Positions 1-7,593 of a stretch of DNA of 32,568 bases are shown here, piece by piece. The stretch is from an alpha proteobacterium SCGC AAA536-K22 (GTDB lineage: Bacteria; Pseudomonadota; Alphaproteobacteria; Puniceispirillales; Marisalimonadaceae). Every line of letters begins with the position of its first letter. The stretch's first letter is position 1. Position numbers and translations under genes: made by a program. The stretch is from the NCBI GenBank assembly GCA_000421325.1, contig ATWQ01000020.1, positions 1 through 32,568 on the forward strand, read 5' to 3'. The notes below the pieces were generated by a model. The model was given only the letters and a program-made list of their open reading frames with translations, did not search any database and had not been told where the DNA came from.

Positions 1-17
1 GGATTTAATAAACTAAA

Positions 18-317
18 CTAGTAAGTCATCTCAGACAATAAAATACCCAATTGGGCCCCATGCATGTCTCTATCATAAATATTTCCTTGAATTACATTTC
101 TTGGAAAAGAAAATTTTACGACGTTTAAATTTTCAATTTCAAATCTTTTCAAGTTTTGACTATCTATCATTAGTAAATTAGCTATTTCTAGATTATCTAA
201 ATTAATGCAAATGTCGTCATAGATTTTTTTGTTTCCGCAAAAAATATCAATGGTAATCCAAAAAGGTCCTGCATTTTTTGATCTAATCTTCTTAACTTTT
301 TCTCCAAGAGTTGACAA
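18..317 (-). CDS. DUF4387 family protein, AtuA partner
   Basis: This 99-residue protein matches the DUF4387 pattern: an N-terminal LGEKVKKIRSKNAGPFW stretch (residues 4-20) and a C-terminal DRDMHGAQLG motif (about residues 83-92). The family has no proven biochemical role and is usually encoded beside, or fused to, AtuA/DUF1446 proteins of acyclic terpene or branched acid catabolism. The gene begins immediately after the stop codon of the upstream AtuA homologue, with a TTG start preceded by an AGAGG ribosome-binding site that lies inside the end of that gene, so the two are almost certainly co-translated. A small accessory subunit of the AtuA protein is the natural inference. Confidence 0.85.
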   Translation of the reverse strand: MSTLGEKVKKIRSKNAGPFWITIDIFCGNKKIYDDICINLDNLEIANLLMIDSQNLKRFEIENLNVVKFSFPRNVIQGNIYDRDMHGAQLGILLSEMTY

Positions 318-1676
318 TTATACCTCTGATATTTTTATTTGAAATGCATCCATTGGATTATTTAATTCTAAAAGATGATTTAAAGAGAATTCATAAACGC
401 ATCCTCTGTCTGAATGGACAGGAGAATATGGAAAAGCAAAAGTAGGTAATTCTTCATTTATAGTTAAGGGAAAGTGTAACAAGAATGGATTTATTAATTT
501 TGCTATTTCAGTAGATAGTTTATTTTTTTTTGATGTGACAATACATAAAACACCTACCTCAATGGGTTTCCCTTCATTTTTTTCTAATTTTCCTAAAGTT
601 GAATTTAATCCAATATGCCTAAAATCTAGAGAATAGTCTGAAATATCTAACTTCATTCTAAGTTTAATTTCTTTTTTTAAAAATTTTGAAAGTTTTTCTG
701 TCCATTCTTTGACATTTTGAACGTAATTATTATCTCTTAACAATACTAATAGTGAAGTTTGATAACCAACTACACGGGCTCCTTCTAACTTAACATTATA
801 ATTTTTTGATGGATGCCAAGTTGCACCTTCTACTCTAACCTTTCTTTTATTTATAGGTTTATAACATGCGTTAGTTACATCCATATATCCACCTGGTTCT
901 AATAAAATAAAAGGATCTGCATTTTCATAAAGCATATGAGCCGCAACTGTGTCTGGAGTGCAAAATGCATTTTTCGACATAGCCTCAACTTTAAAGCCAG
1001 TTTCATCAAATTCTACCAATACTACTCCTGAAGTTGGATTATTAGAACATAAGGCTCCACATTCAGCAATTTTAGCACCATGCCATGACGAACCAGGATC
1101 TGCCCCTCTCATTAAAGGCAAAGCTGAAATAATAGCAGTATCAGTAGTTCGACCAGCTAAAATAATGTCTGCGCCTGTTTTTAAACACTCTTGAATTTGT
1201 TCAGTACCAGCTAGTGCAACGATATTCGTCATGTCATCGATTAAATTTATATCTAAATAAGGAGCAGGGTTAAGGGGAGAGACTTTATTATTTATAAAAT
1301 TATTTTTGATATAATTTTTATCTTGTTCACAGTATAGTTTAGCAATTTTTAGACTTTGATCTAACTCTTTTGCTAACTTAATTGTGATATCTTCCATCCA
1401 GTCAACCATGCCGTTAGTGCCGCAAGTTCCGCTACTTCCAACGATTAGAGGTATCTTTGCTTTCTCTCTTGCCACCATAAGACTTTTCCACTCTGCTTTT
1501 ACTGCAGCTCTTGAATATTTAGAAGTTCCAGATCCCAAAGAGAATGGGCCACTATCAGTTGAACCGCCATCAATAGCAATTATGTCAGGTTTATTTTTCA
1601 TACCAGAATTTAAAGCTTTTAAATCAAAGCCCAATCCAAGAACTCCTGAGGGAACTAAAACTTTTGTAGATTTCAT
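318..1676 (-). CDS. AtuA-like protein (DUF1446 family)
   Basis: This 452-residue protein belongs to the AtuA/DUF1446 family. Visible family features are the IDGGSTDSGPFSLGSG segment near residues 36-51, VGSSGTCGT around residue 80, the AGRTTDTAI motif near residue 175 and GAKIAECGALCSNNP near residue 200. AtuA of Pseudomonas is needed for growth on citronellol and geranol, but its reaction is unknown. Because the partner here is DUF4387 and no atuC/atuF carboxylase or citronellyl-CoA genes are nearby, the real substrate could be a different branched or hydroxy acid. It is the first gene of a two-gene operon with DUF4387. The family call is firm and the function is open. Confidence 0.85.
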   Translation of the reverse strand: MKSTKVLVPSGVLGLGFDLKALNSGMKNKPDIIAIDGGSTDSGPFSLGSGTSKYSRAAVKAEWKSLMVAREKAKIPLIVGSSGTCGTNGMVDWMEDITIKLAKELDQSLKIAKLYCEQDKNYIKNNFINNKVSPLNPAPYLDINLIDDMTNIVALAGTEQIQECLKTGADIILAGRTTDTAIISALPLMRGADPGSSWHGAKIAECGALCSNNPTSGVVLVEFDETGFKVEAMSKNAFCTPDTVAAHMLYENADPFILLEPGGYMDVTNACYKPINKRKVRVEGATWHPSKNYNVKLEGARVVGYQTSLLVLLRDNNYVQNVKEWTEKLSKFLKKEIKLRMKLDISDYSLDFRHIGLNSTLGKLEKNEGKPIEVGVLCIVTSKKNKLSTEIAKLINPFLLHFPLTINEELPTFAFPYSPVHSDRGCVYEFSLNHLLELNNPMDAFQIKISEV

Positions 1677-1757
1677 TTATTTGCTTTTAGTTTTATTTAA
1701 ATAAATTTAACAACTTCAATATTATTACAAAAAGTTTCTCGTGAGAATTTTTTTTGA

Positions 1758-2696
1758 TTAACCAACACAATATATCCAATTTTGATTAGTAACAACTTCC
1801 CCTATAAATAAAAATGGATCTACCCCCGTCTTTTGAGCATATTCAATGAGATCGGTTGTTTCGTTTGATTTTAAAACTAACTCTTTGTTTATTAATTTTC
1901 CTTTAAAGCCAATTATTAAAATAAACTCTGAGGAAACATCTACAAGACCTTTTTTATTTTGTGTGGGTACTAAAATCTTATTATAATTAAATCCCCAAGA
2001 TTTTAAACAAGCTATAGAAATATCAATATTTTTTGCTTTCACCTTAATTAAGCATTGTTGATAAATATTCTTATTTTCATTTTCTAGACTTCTTACTGGA
2101 TAGTCATCATTAATATCTTCACTGAATTCAGATTTTTTCCACTTATCTAGCTGTTCATTTGATGGAACAACAATAATTGTGTTAAAAAATAACTTTGATT
2201 TAACCAAAACCTTTAACTTAATTTCTGATTTAAGCTTTTGTTCACGAAATTTGTTAACCTCAATATTTTCTTTTTTATTAAGTCTTTCTTTATGTGATTT
2301 TAGAAATTTAATAATATCTTTTCTTTGAGAAGAAGAAGTTATATTTTTATTTTCAAAGAGTTTCAAAAAGTTTTTACTACCCTTTTCTTTTCCATAATAT
2401 TTAAGATATTGATTATCTAAAGCACTTAATTGATATAAAGAATCAAAAGAGGTGGGAGCTAATTCTTTTACACTAATTAAACGATTACAAGATCCAATTG
2501 ACAACCACTTGGAAAGTGTCCCCTTGGACATTCCTAGTTTACTGGCTAACTCTGTTTGCCTGTTTTCTAATTGATTAACTGCATTGGTGATAGCCTCTGC
2601 CATTTCAAATATACTAATTTTTACTTTATTTTTAGCTAGATTAATTTTCATTACATGGTCATCAAGTGACATTATATTTGAAATTTTTGAGCTCAT
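1758..2696 (-). CDS. HTH protein with degenerate MT-A70-like domain
   Basis: The protein has 312 residues from the ATG at 2696; a TTG two codons earlier is possible but sits too close to the AGAG ribosome-binding site. Residues 46-68 (RQTELASKLGMSKGTLSKWL region) form a clear helix-turn-helix of the ParB/KorB type. A charged linker follows to about residue 165. The C-terminal half has the layout of MT-A70 adenine methyltransferases: a strand ending in VVPSN (176-180) where the family has DPPW, YPVRSLE (199-205) where the family has YPTMSLEE, LKSWGFNY (231-238), SEFILIIGFKG (256-266), and a final FLFIGEV...NWIYCVG. The catalytic DPPW is therefore replaced by VPSN, so it is probably not an active methyltransferase. 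A DNA-binding regulator derived from a phage or plasmid enzyme is my inference. Confidence 0.6.
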   Translation of the reverse strand: MSSKISNIMSLDDHVMKINLAKNKVKISIFEMAEAITNAVNQLENRQTELASKLGMSKGTLSKWLSIGSCNRLISVKELAPTSFDSLYQLSALDNQYLKYYGKEKGSKNFLKLFENKNITSSSQRKDIIKFLKSHKERLNKKENIEVNKFREQKLKSEIKLKVLVKSKLFFNTIIVVPSNEQLDKWKKSEFSEDINDDYPVRSLENENKNIYQQCLIKVKAKNIDISIACLKSWGFNYNKILVPTQNKKGLVDVSSEFILIIGFKGKLINKELVLKSNETTDLIEYAQKTGVDPFLFIGEVVTNQNWIYCVG

Positions 2697-2740
2697 TTGC
2701 AACTCTGGTTTTTTAATTTAAATTGAAAAAATACTTATTA

Positions 2741-3109
2741 CTAAAACTTCTTTCCACCTTCTTTGAGACGATTTGTAATTTGATGGTCAGCTCTTGATTT
2801 ATTGTATTCCAATTTTTCGTAAATAGTCTCCCCTAATTTGAAACCTCTTGATTCTGCTAAATCAAAAATTCTAATAATAGCATCTGCTAATTCTACTTCC
2901 ATCATTGATTTATGTTTTAAGTGAGTGTCCATTAAACCTTTTCTTGCACCTTCCATTGCCTCACTAATCTCAGAATGTATCAAACATAATAACTCACCTA
3001 CATTTCTGTCCTTTTTTTTACCTCTATCGTCGTGCCACCAACCACCTTTAACTGCAGCTTCGTGGCAATCCTTTGCACATCCGTTAATACCTTTAATATT
3101 TCTTTCCAT
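2741..3109 (-). CDS. MazG-like nucleotide pyrophosphohydrolase
   Basis: At 122 residues this is a single-domain all-alpha NTP pyrophosphohydrolase of the MazG/dUTPase superfamily. The metal-binding pattern is visible as LIHSEISEAMEG (an ExxE helix, residues 43-54) and VELADAIIRIFD (an ExxD helix, about 72-83). Such enzymes hydrolyse (d)NTPs to the monophosphate and pyrophosphate and serve in nucleotide-pool sanitation. The ATG at 3109 follows a GGAT ribosome-binding site. It lies 18 bases upstream of azlD's end on the same strand, but the AzlCD pair is transcribed ahead of it from its own start, so co-transcription is uncertain. The substrate cannot be read from sequence. Confidence 0.8.
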   Translation of the reverse strand: MERNIKGINGCAKDCHEAAVKGGWWHDDRGKKKDRNVGELLCLIHSEISEAMEGARKGLMDTHLKHKSMMEVELADAIIRIFDLAESRGFKLGETIYEKLEYNKSRADHQITNRLKEGGKKF

Positions 3110-3127
3110 AAATTTATCCTAAAAATT

Positions 3128-3445
3128 TTAAATATTAATAAAATTAGACATGAGTAAGTAACTTGCCATACCTAAAGATATTGTAGCAAGAATATTGTTT
3201 GTTATAAATGCTACAATAATAGCGATTATACCTGCATATAATTTATAGTTTTCAATTAAAAAAAGATTATTATTTTCAACAATCGATAAATCATTGACAA
3301 TTATAGGAGTCAGAACTGCTAGAGGGATGTATTTAAACGAATTTTTAGTAGAAGGAGATAATTCTCTTGAAATTATCCCAGACAATGGAATAAATCTCAT
3401 CAAAAATGTGATTATCCCACATAAAATTATTAAAGACCATGTCAT
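3128..3445 (-). CDS. azlD: AzlD-type branched-chain amino acid exporter subunit
   Basis: This small 105-residue protein has four hydrophobic segments and the AzlD hallmark RFIPL near residue 17 followed by SFKYIPLAVLTPII. AzlD is the small partner of AzlC in the two-component exporter of branched-chain amino acids and related compounds in the inner membrane. Its ATG overlaps the azlC stop in an ATGA arrangement, which implies translational coupling and equal expression of the two subunits. The length is normal for the family. The transported substrate is inferred only from family members. Confidence 0.9.
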   Translation of the reverse strand: MTWSLIILCGIITFLMRFIPLSGIISRELSPSTKNSFKYIPLAVLTPIIVNDLSIVENNNLFLIENYKLYAGIIAIIVAFITNNILATISLGMASYLLMSNFINI

Positions 3446-4131
3446 CTTTTCTTATCTAATTTATTAGAAACTATGCCAACTAGAACGCCAATAAATCCTG
3501 AGATGATAATCCAAAAACTTATATCTAAGTTTTTAAAAATTAATCCACAAAAAGCCGAACTGATAACTACAAGAAATGTAGAAATTGATCTAATCATAGG
3601 AATAATTATAGCAATAAAAGTAAGAGGAATAATAAATTGTAAATCTAAAAATTGTGGTAAATCACCGCCTAACAAAACACCGGTCAAAGTAGAAATTTGC
3701 CAAGACAAAAATAATGTTATTCCTGTGCCTAAAAGGTGAAAATGAAGAAAAGATGTATTAGGTTGATTTATAAATCTTCTTATTGATATGGCATATGCTT
3801 CATCCGTTAATAAATAACCTAATATTACACGCCATTTCAAAGATAAGTTTTTTAAAAATTCCATCATTGAAATACTATATAATAAGTGTCTCGAATTTAT
3901 TGCACTTACAGTCGTTACTATTACTCCAAATGGAGTAGTGTTTGAAATAAGTTGAACAAATGCTATCTGACTTGCTCCTCCAAATATAATTGATGACATT
4001 AGAAAAGCTTGCATAGGCGTTAAACCACTTTCAATAGCCATTACTCCATAAATCACCCCAAAAGGAAATACTCCTAGTTGTAATGGCAATTCTTCGAGGA
4101 TTCCTTGTTTAAAAATTTTTAATTTTTTCAT
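3442..4131 (-). CDS. azlC: AzlC-type branched-chain amino acid exporter subunit
   Basis: The 229-residue integral membrane protein carries the AzlC signature: LPLQLGVFPFGVIYGVMA at residues 16-33, SSIIFGGASQIAFVQL around residues 46-61 and SRHLLYSISM near residue 80. It is the large subunit of an AzlCD exporter. It is first in a two-gene operon, with azlD overlapping its stop codon by four bases. It is transcribed divergently from the endonuclease III gene, and the short AT-rich spacer (about 4132-4245) must hold both promoters. Nothing looks broken or unusual. Confidence 0.9.
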   Translation of the reverse strand: MKKLKIFKQGILEELPLQLGVFPFGVIYGVMAIESGLTPMQAFLMSSIIFGGASQIAFVQLISNTTPFGVIVTTVSAINSRHLLYSISMMEFLKNLSLKWRVILGYLLTDEAYAISIRRFINQPNTSFLHFHLLGTGITLFLSWQISTLTGVLLGGDLPQFLDLQFIIPLTFIAIIIPMIRSISTFLVVISSAFCGLIFKNLDISFWIIISGFIGVLVGIVSNKLDKKR

Positions 4132-4245
4132 TATTTAAATTATAAACTTTTTATAGTTAATTAGAATATTATGTTTATAAACAATTTTGTAATTTTAAAA
4201 ATTATATTTTTAAATACAATACCCACATATTTTAAGGATATTAGT

Positions 4246-4899
4246 TTGTTAAAATCTGAAAGAGCAAAATTTATAATGGATTTTTTGGAGTATACTTATC
4301 CAGAAACACCTATTCCTCTTAGCAATAAAAATGTTTTTGAGTTATTAGTTGCTGTATTACTTAGCGCCCAATGCACAGATGAACGAGTAAATAAAGTAAC
4401 TCCATCCTTATTTAAAATCGCTAATAATCCCTTTGATATGAAGAAAGTTCCTGTAGACACAATATATAATATTATAAGGCCGTGTGGGTTAGCACCTCAA
4501 AAATCTAAAGCAATTTCCAATCTATCCAAAATTCTTGTAACTAAATTTAATGGTATCGTGCCAAATGATCTTAATGAATTAGAAAAGTTACCAGGTGTCG
4601 GTCACAAAACAGCAAGTGTTGTTGTTTCTCAGGGATTTGGTGTTCCAGCTTTCCCAGTGGACACACATATACATAGACTTGCTCAAAGGTGGGGCTTAAC
4701 TAACGGGAGAAATGTAAAAAATACTGAAAACGACTTAAAAAAACTTTTCCCATCTGAAAAATGGAATAAGTTACATCTGCAAATTATATTTTATGGAAGA
4801 GAATTTTGTTCAGCTTGGGGATGTAATGGAACGGTTTGTAAAATTTGTAAAACCTGCTATCCAAAAAGAAAAAAGCCAATAATAACAAAAAAAAGTTAA
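4246..4899 (+). CDS. nth: Endonuclease III (AP lyase / pyrimidine DNA glycosylase)
   Basis: This base-excision-repair glycosylase/AP lyase removes oxidised pyrimidines. The helix-hairpin-helix LPGVGHKTA holds the catalytic lysine (K121) and VDTHIHR holds the catalytic aspartate (D139). The frame is open back to an ATG at 4171, but homology begins near residue 26 of that frame. The TTG at 4246 has an AAGGA ribosome-binding site seven bases upstream, so I start there (217 residues). An ATG at 4276 is the other option. The iron-sulphur cysteines are atypical: cysteines fall at 188, 193, 198, 201 and 204, while the E. coli pattern (C-x6-C-x2-C-x5-C) would need one at 195, which is glycine. The gene is convergent with the photolyase gene, with a six-base gap. 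Confidence 0.9.
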   Translation: MLKSERAKFIMDFLEYTYPETPIPLSNKNVFELLVAVLLSAQCTDERVNKVTPSLFKIANNPFDMKKVPVDTIYNIIRPCGLAPQKSKAISNLSKILVTKFNGIVPNDLNELEKLPGVGHKTASVVVSQGFGVPAFPVDTHIHRLAQRWGLTNGRNVKNTENDLKKLFPSEKWNKLHLQIIFYGREFCSAWGCNGTVCKICKTCYPKRKKPIITKKS

Positions 4900-4905
4900 T
4901 TATTA

Positions 4906-6429
4906 TTATATAAGTTGCAATTGATTATTTGTGACTTTCTTAGTTTTGTTATCTCTTTTACTACCTAGCTTATTTAAAACTATTTTAGATACTTTTCTGT
5001 AACTATCTTTTTTTAAAACAAGTGCCAATTTTGATTTTGCTTGTTTAACTGCATCAGAATGATCAACAATTGGTTTAGGGTAATCTTTACCAATCAAACA
5101 ATTATTTTTTTGTTGAGTATAGAAATCCATTTTCCAAGGTTCGTGTATCCAAATATCTGGGACTTTTTTGAGTTCTGGAACCCATTTTTTTATAAATTTT
5201 CCTTTTGGGTCGTGATCTATTGATTGCTTGACAGGATTATATATTCTCAAACTATTGATTCCAGTTACACCAGACTGCATTTGTAATTGGCTATAGTGAA
5301 TGCCTGGTTCATAATCTGTGAATGTCTGAGCTAAATGATGTCCGGTTTTCCTCCAGTCAAGCCAAAGATCGTAACTGGCAAAGCTAACAAGCATGGCCCT
5401 CATTCTAAATGTTATCCATCCGTTATAATTTAAACTTCTCATACAAGCATCTACAAATGGATAACCTGTAAGACCGTTCTTCCATGCATTATAGTATTCT
5501 ATATTAAAATTATTTTCTCTCAAACCATTATAAAATGAGTGCATACAACTGTACTCAATTGCCGGTTGAGACTCCAATTTTTGTATGAAATGACATCTCC
5601 AAGACAAACGTGAAATAACCGAAGATAAATTTTTTTTCCAATTTTTTATTTCATCTTCTATTAAATCCCTTTTTTTTAAGTTTAATAATTGTAAAATTTC
5701 TTTTGAAGAAATTGTTCCCCAAGTTAAATGTGGTGAAAGTCTTGTGCACGTTTGTTCAGAGATACCTGGTTTAGAAATATTGTATGTATAATTTTTACCT
5801 CTGTAAGATAAAAAACTCTCCATTATTTTTAAAACCTCGCTTCGTCCTCCTTTTTGAACAATTCCTTTATAATTATTTTCTAAGACAGGATCCTCTTTAG
5901 AAGGTATTATACCTTCCTCAATTCCAATAAGAGGTATTAATTTTATTGGAGTGGAAACTAGTTTTTCTTTCATCCTTGAATTTCTTATTTTAGACCATTC
6001 CGATCGATTTTTTAAACGTCTTACAATTCCATTTGAAGGAAATTCAGTAAATGATATATATTTTAGAAGACACCAATTTTGTAAAGATTTATCTCTATCA
6101 TAAGTCCATTGATTACCCGTCTCTTCATGAGATAATATTGATATAATATTATAACGGTATGATAGTTCTTCAAATATTTTTTTTACTGAACCTGACCTAA
6201 CTATCAAGCTTTGACCAATATTTTTTAAATCTTTTCTTAAATCTGTAAGACTATCGTGAATAAAACTCCAATGCCTTTTACTTGCAAATGGTTGTTTCCA
6301 GTAATCAGTCTCAACTATATAAATAGGTAATGTTGGAATTGAGTTAATTGAGGCTTCAAACATAGGTCTGTGATCAGTTATCCTTAAATCTCTCTTAAAC
6401 CATACAATCTGAATTTTATTTTTTGGCAT
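4906..6429 (-). CDS. Deoxyribodipyrimidine photolyase / cryptochrome family
   Basis: The 507-residue protein has both photolyase domains. The N-terminal antenna-binding fold starts with VWFKRDLRITDHRP. The FAD-binding catalytic half includes GRGK-region YRGKNYTY, SPHLTWGTIS, WRCHFIQKLE, the GYPFVDACMRSL substrate-site motif and the RMRAMLVSFASYDL segment. DYEPGIHYSQLQMQSG is typical of a photolyase-like clade common in marine bacteria. It uses blue light and reduced FAD to split UV pyrimidine dimers, or acts as a related cryptochrome; sequence alone does not separate these. It is the last gene of an operon, overlapping TIGR03643 by 14 bases, which supports a repair role linked to its two small partners. 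Confidence 0.9.
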   Translation of the reverse strand: MPKNKIQIVWFKRDLRITDHRPMFEASINSIPTLPIYIVETDYWKQPFASKRHWSFIHDSLTDLRKDLKNIGQSLIVRSGSVKKIFEELSYRYNIISILSHEETGNQWTYDRDKSLQNWCLLKYISFTEFPSNGIVRRLKNRSEWSKIRNSRMKEKLVSTPIKLIPLIGIEEGIIPSKEDPVLENNYKGIVQKGGRSEVLKIMESFLSYRGKNYTYNISKPGISEQTCTRLSPHLTWGTISSKEILQLLNLKKRDLIEDEIKNWKKNLSSVISRLSWRCHFIQKLESQPAIEYSCMHSFYNGLRENNFNIEYYNAWKNGLTGYPFVDACMRSLNYNGWITFRMRAMLVSFASYDLWLDWRKTGHHLAQTFTDYEPGIHYSQLQMQSGVTGINSLRIYNPVKQSIDHDPKGKFIKKWVPELKKVPDIWIHEPWKMDFYTQQKNNCLIGKDYPKPIVDHSDAVKQAKSKLALVLKKDSYRKVSKIVLNKLGSKRDNKTKKVTNNQLQLI

Positions 6430-6622
6430 GTTTAGCTTTTCGACCGTATACCCTTTCTCTCCAAATCTTAAAACTAGTTTTTTTTAAATTAGAACGCATT
6501 ATTTTAATTATATCTTTTTCGGGTATACCAGTCTGAGACTTTATCGAATCAAAGCTTGTTTTATCACACCAAGCCATTTCAATAACACTATCAATGTCAA
6601 AGTTTTGTTTATCTATTTTCAA
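6416..6622 (-). CDS. TIGR03643 family small protein, photolyase-linked
   Basis: This 68-residue protein matches the TIGR03643 pattern: VIEMAWCDKTSFDSI (residues 13-27), a TGIPEKDIIKIMR helix-turn-helix-like middle, and a C-terminal FKIWRERVYGRKAKHAKK. The family has no established function. It is often found next to photolyases and DUF2256. The start codon is TTG at 6622, inside the last codons of the DUF2256 gene (14-base overlap), and its end overlaps the photolyase start by 14 bases. The nested arrangement argues for coupled translation. The basic C-terminus and possible HTH suggest nucleic-acid binding, but that is only an inference. Confidence 0.85.
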   Translation of the reverse strand: MKIDKQNFDIDSVIEMAWCDKTSFDSIKSQTGIPEKDIIKIMRSNLKKTSFKIWRERVYGRKAKHAKK

Positions 6623-6761
6623 TTTTTTTTACCTTAAATCTTTTACATTTTTCACTACAGTATTTAACTTCATTCCATACTTTCTGCCATTTTTTTCTCC
6701 ACGTAAATGGTTTTTCACAAACAATACAAATTTTTGAAGGGAGATTTTGCTTTTTAATCAT
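6609..6761 (-). CDS. DUF2256 zinc-ribbon-like small protein
   Basis: This 50-residue gene starts at the ATG at 6761 and stops with TAA at 6609. The product contains a CIVC pair at residues 12-15 and a CSEKC pair at residues 35-39, a treble-clef or zinc-ribbon arrangement. FTWRKKWQKVW lies between them, which is the DUF2256 signature. The reaction or role is unknown. It begins nine bases after the thioesterase stop and overlaps the TIGR03643 start, forming a compact DUF2256-TIGR03643-photolyase cassette. The four cysteines and the conserved WRKKW make the call secure despite the size. Confidence 0.85.
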   Translation of the reverse strand: MIKKQNLPSKICIVCEKPFTWRKKWQKVWNEVKYCSEKCKRFKVKKIENR

Positions 6762-6770
6762 AATCTAATT

Positions 6771-7202
6771 CTATTGAGATTTATTAATTTCTGAAGTTTT
6801 AGTTAAGACTGCAGTATGAAGGCCAGAAGCAGCTATCTTACCAGAAGAAGATATCAGTCTACCCTCAATAGATACTATCTGTTTACCTAATTTAATTATT
6901 TTTGCAGTTCCTATTACTTTTCCTAAAAATAGAGGTCTGTGGAAAGATATATGTATATCTGTTGAACTAGGTAAATATTTATCTTTGGTAAATATATTAA
7001 CGCTTATTGATGTTATTTCGTCTATAGCACTAGCTATCATACCACCTTGTACAGTCTTAAACGGATTTAAACATTCTTTAGAAAACTGAAGTTCATATTT
7101 ATATATTTCACCTTCTAAACCTAAAAACTTTGTATTCAAAAAATGATGTGTGCCTCCAGAATGAGCTCTTGTCATAGATTTTTTTAAGTTTTTATCTGTC
7201 AT
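6771..7202 (-). CDS. PaaI-like hotdog-fold thioesterase
   Basis: This 143-residue hotdog protein has the PaaI-type core VQGGMIASAIDEITSI (about residues 51-66), where the GG turn and the following acidic residue on the helix form the thioesterase site, and a later strand HISFHRPLFLGKV typical of the family. It probably hydrolyses an acyl- or aryl-CoA; the substrate is unknown. The ATG at 7202 has a GGAA ribosome-binding site. It is the promoter-proximal gene of the operon that continues into DUF2256, TIGR03643 and photolyase, so its link to those genes may be only shared transcription. Confidence 0.8.
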   Translation of the reverse strand: MTDKNLKKSMTRAHSGGTHHFLNTKFLGLEGEIYKYELQFSKECLNPFKTVQGGMIASAIDEITSISVNIFTKDKYLPSSTDIHISFHRPLFLGKVIGTAKIIKLGKQIVSIEGRLISSSGKIAASGLHTAVLTKTSEINKSQ

Positions 7203-7291
7203 GTATTATTCCTTTTTTGATAGAATTTATATAAGAAATGATTATCTTAATAAAAGTATTTAACCAAATTTATATATTAAAAGGAGTTTTT

Positions 7292-7582
7292 ATGCCTAAA
7301 GGTTATTTTTTAAGTGCTCATCGTTCACCAGCAAACCCTGAAAAAAGACAAGCTTATTTAGAGCTTGCAGGTCCTGCCATGATTAAAGCAGGGGGGCAAA
7401 CACTGGCTAGCACTAACATAGTAGATGCTCACGAAAATGGAGCTGCAGAGCAAACCGTTTTGGTTGAATTTGAGAGTTTTGAAAAAGCAAAGGCTGCTTA
7501 CAATAGTGATGATTATCAGGCTGCTCTAAAGGCGCTAGATGGAGGAGCAGATAGAGATATTAGAATTTTTGAAGGTAAATAA
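7292..7582 (+). CDS. DUF1330 family protein
   Basis: The 96-residue product fits the DUF1330 family, a dimeric alpha/beta ferredoxin-like fold: MPKGYFLSAHRSPANPEK at the start, a GG in KAGGQTLAS, and a C-terminal VLVEFESFEKAKAAYNSDDY that is the most conserved block. The frame is open 18 codons further upstream, but a strong AAGGAG six bases before the ATG at 7292 decides the start. The family has no firm function; structural relatives are antibiotic-biosynthesis monooxygenases and stress-responsive barrel proteins. The gene is divergent from the thioesterase and convergent with the dehydrogenase gene. Confidence 0.85.
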   Translation: MPKGYFLSAHRSPANPEKRQAYLELAGPAMIKAGGQTLASTNIVDAHENGAAEQTVLVEFESFEKAKAAYNSDDYQAALKALDGGADRDIRIFEGK

Positions 7583-7593
7583 AGATATGTTAA

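Noticed and set aside
949-1704. Two plus-strand open frames opposite the AtuA gene
   Set aside because: They lie wholly or mostly antisense to a well-supported gene, show no family features and have no ribosome-binding sites.
3473-3739. An 88-codon plus-strand frame opposite azlC
   Set aside because: It is antisense to a clear AzlC protein and rich in residues typical of shadow frames.
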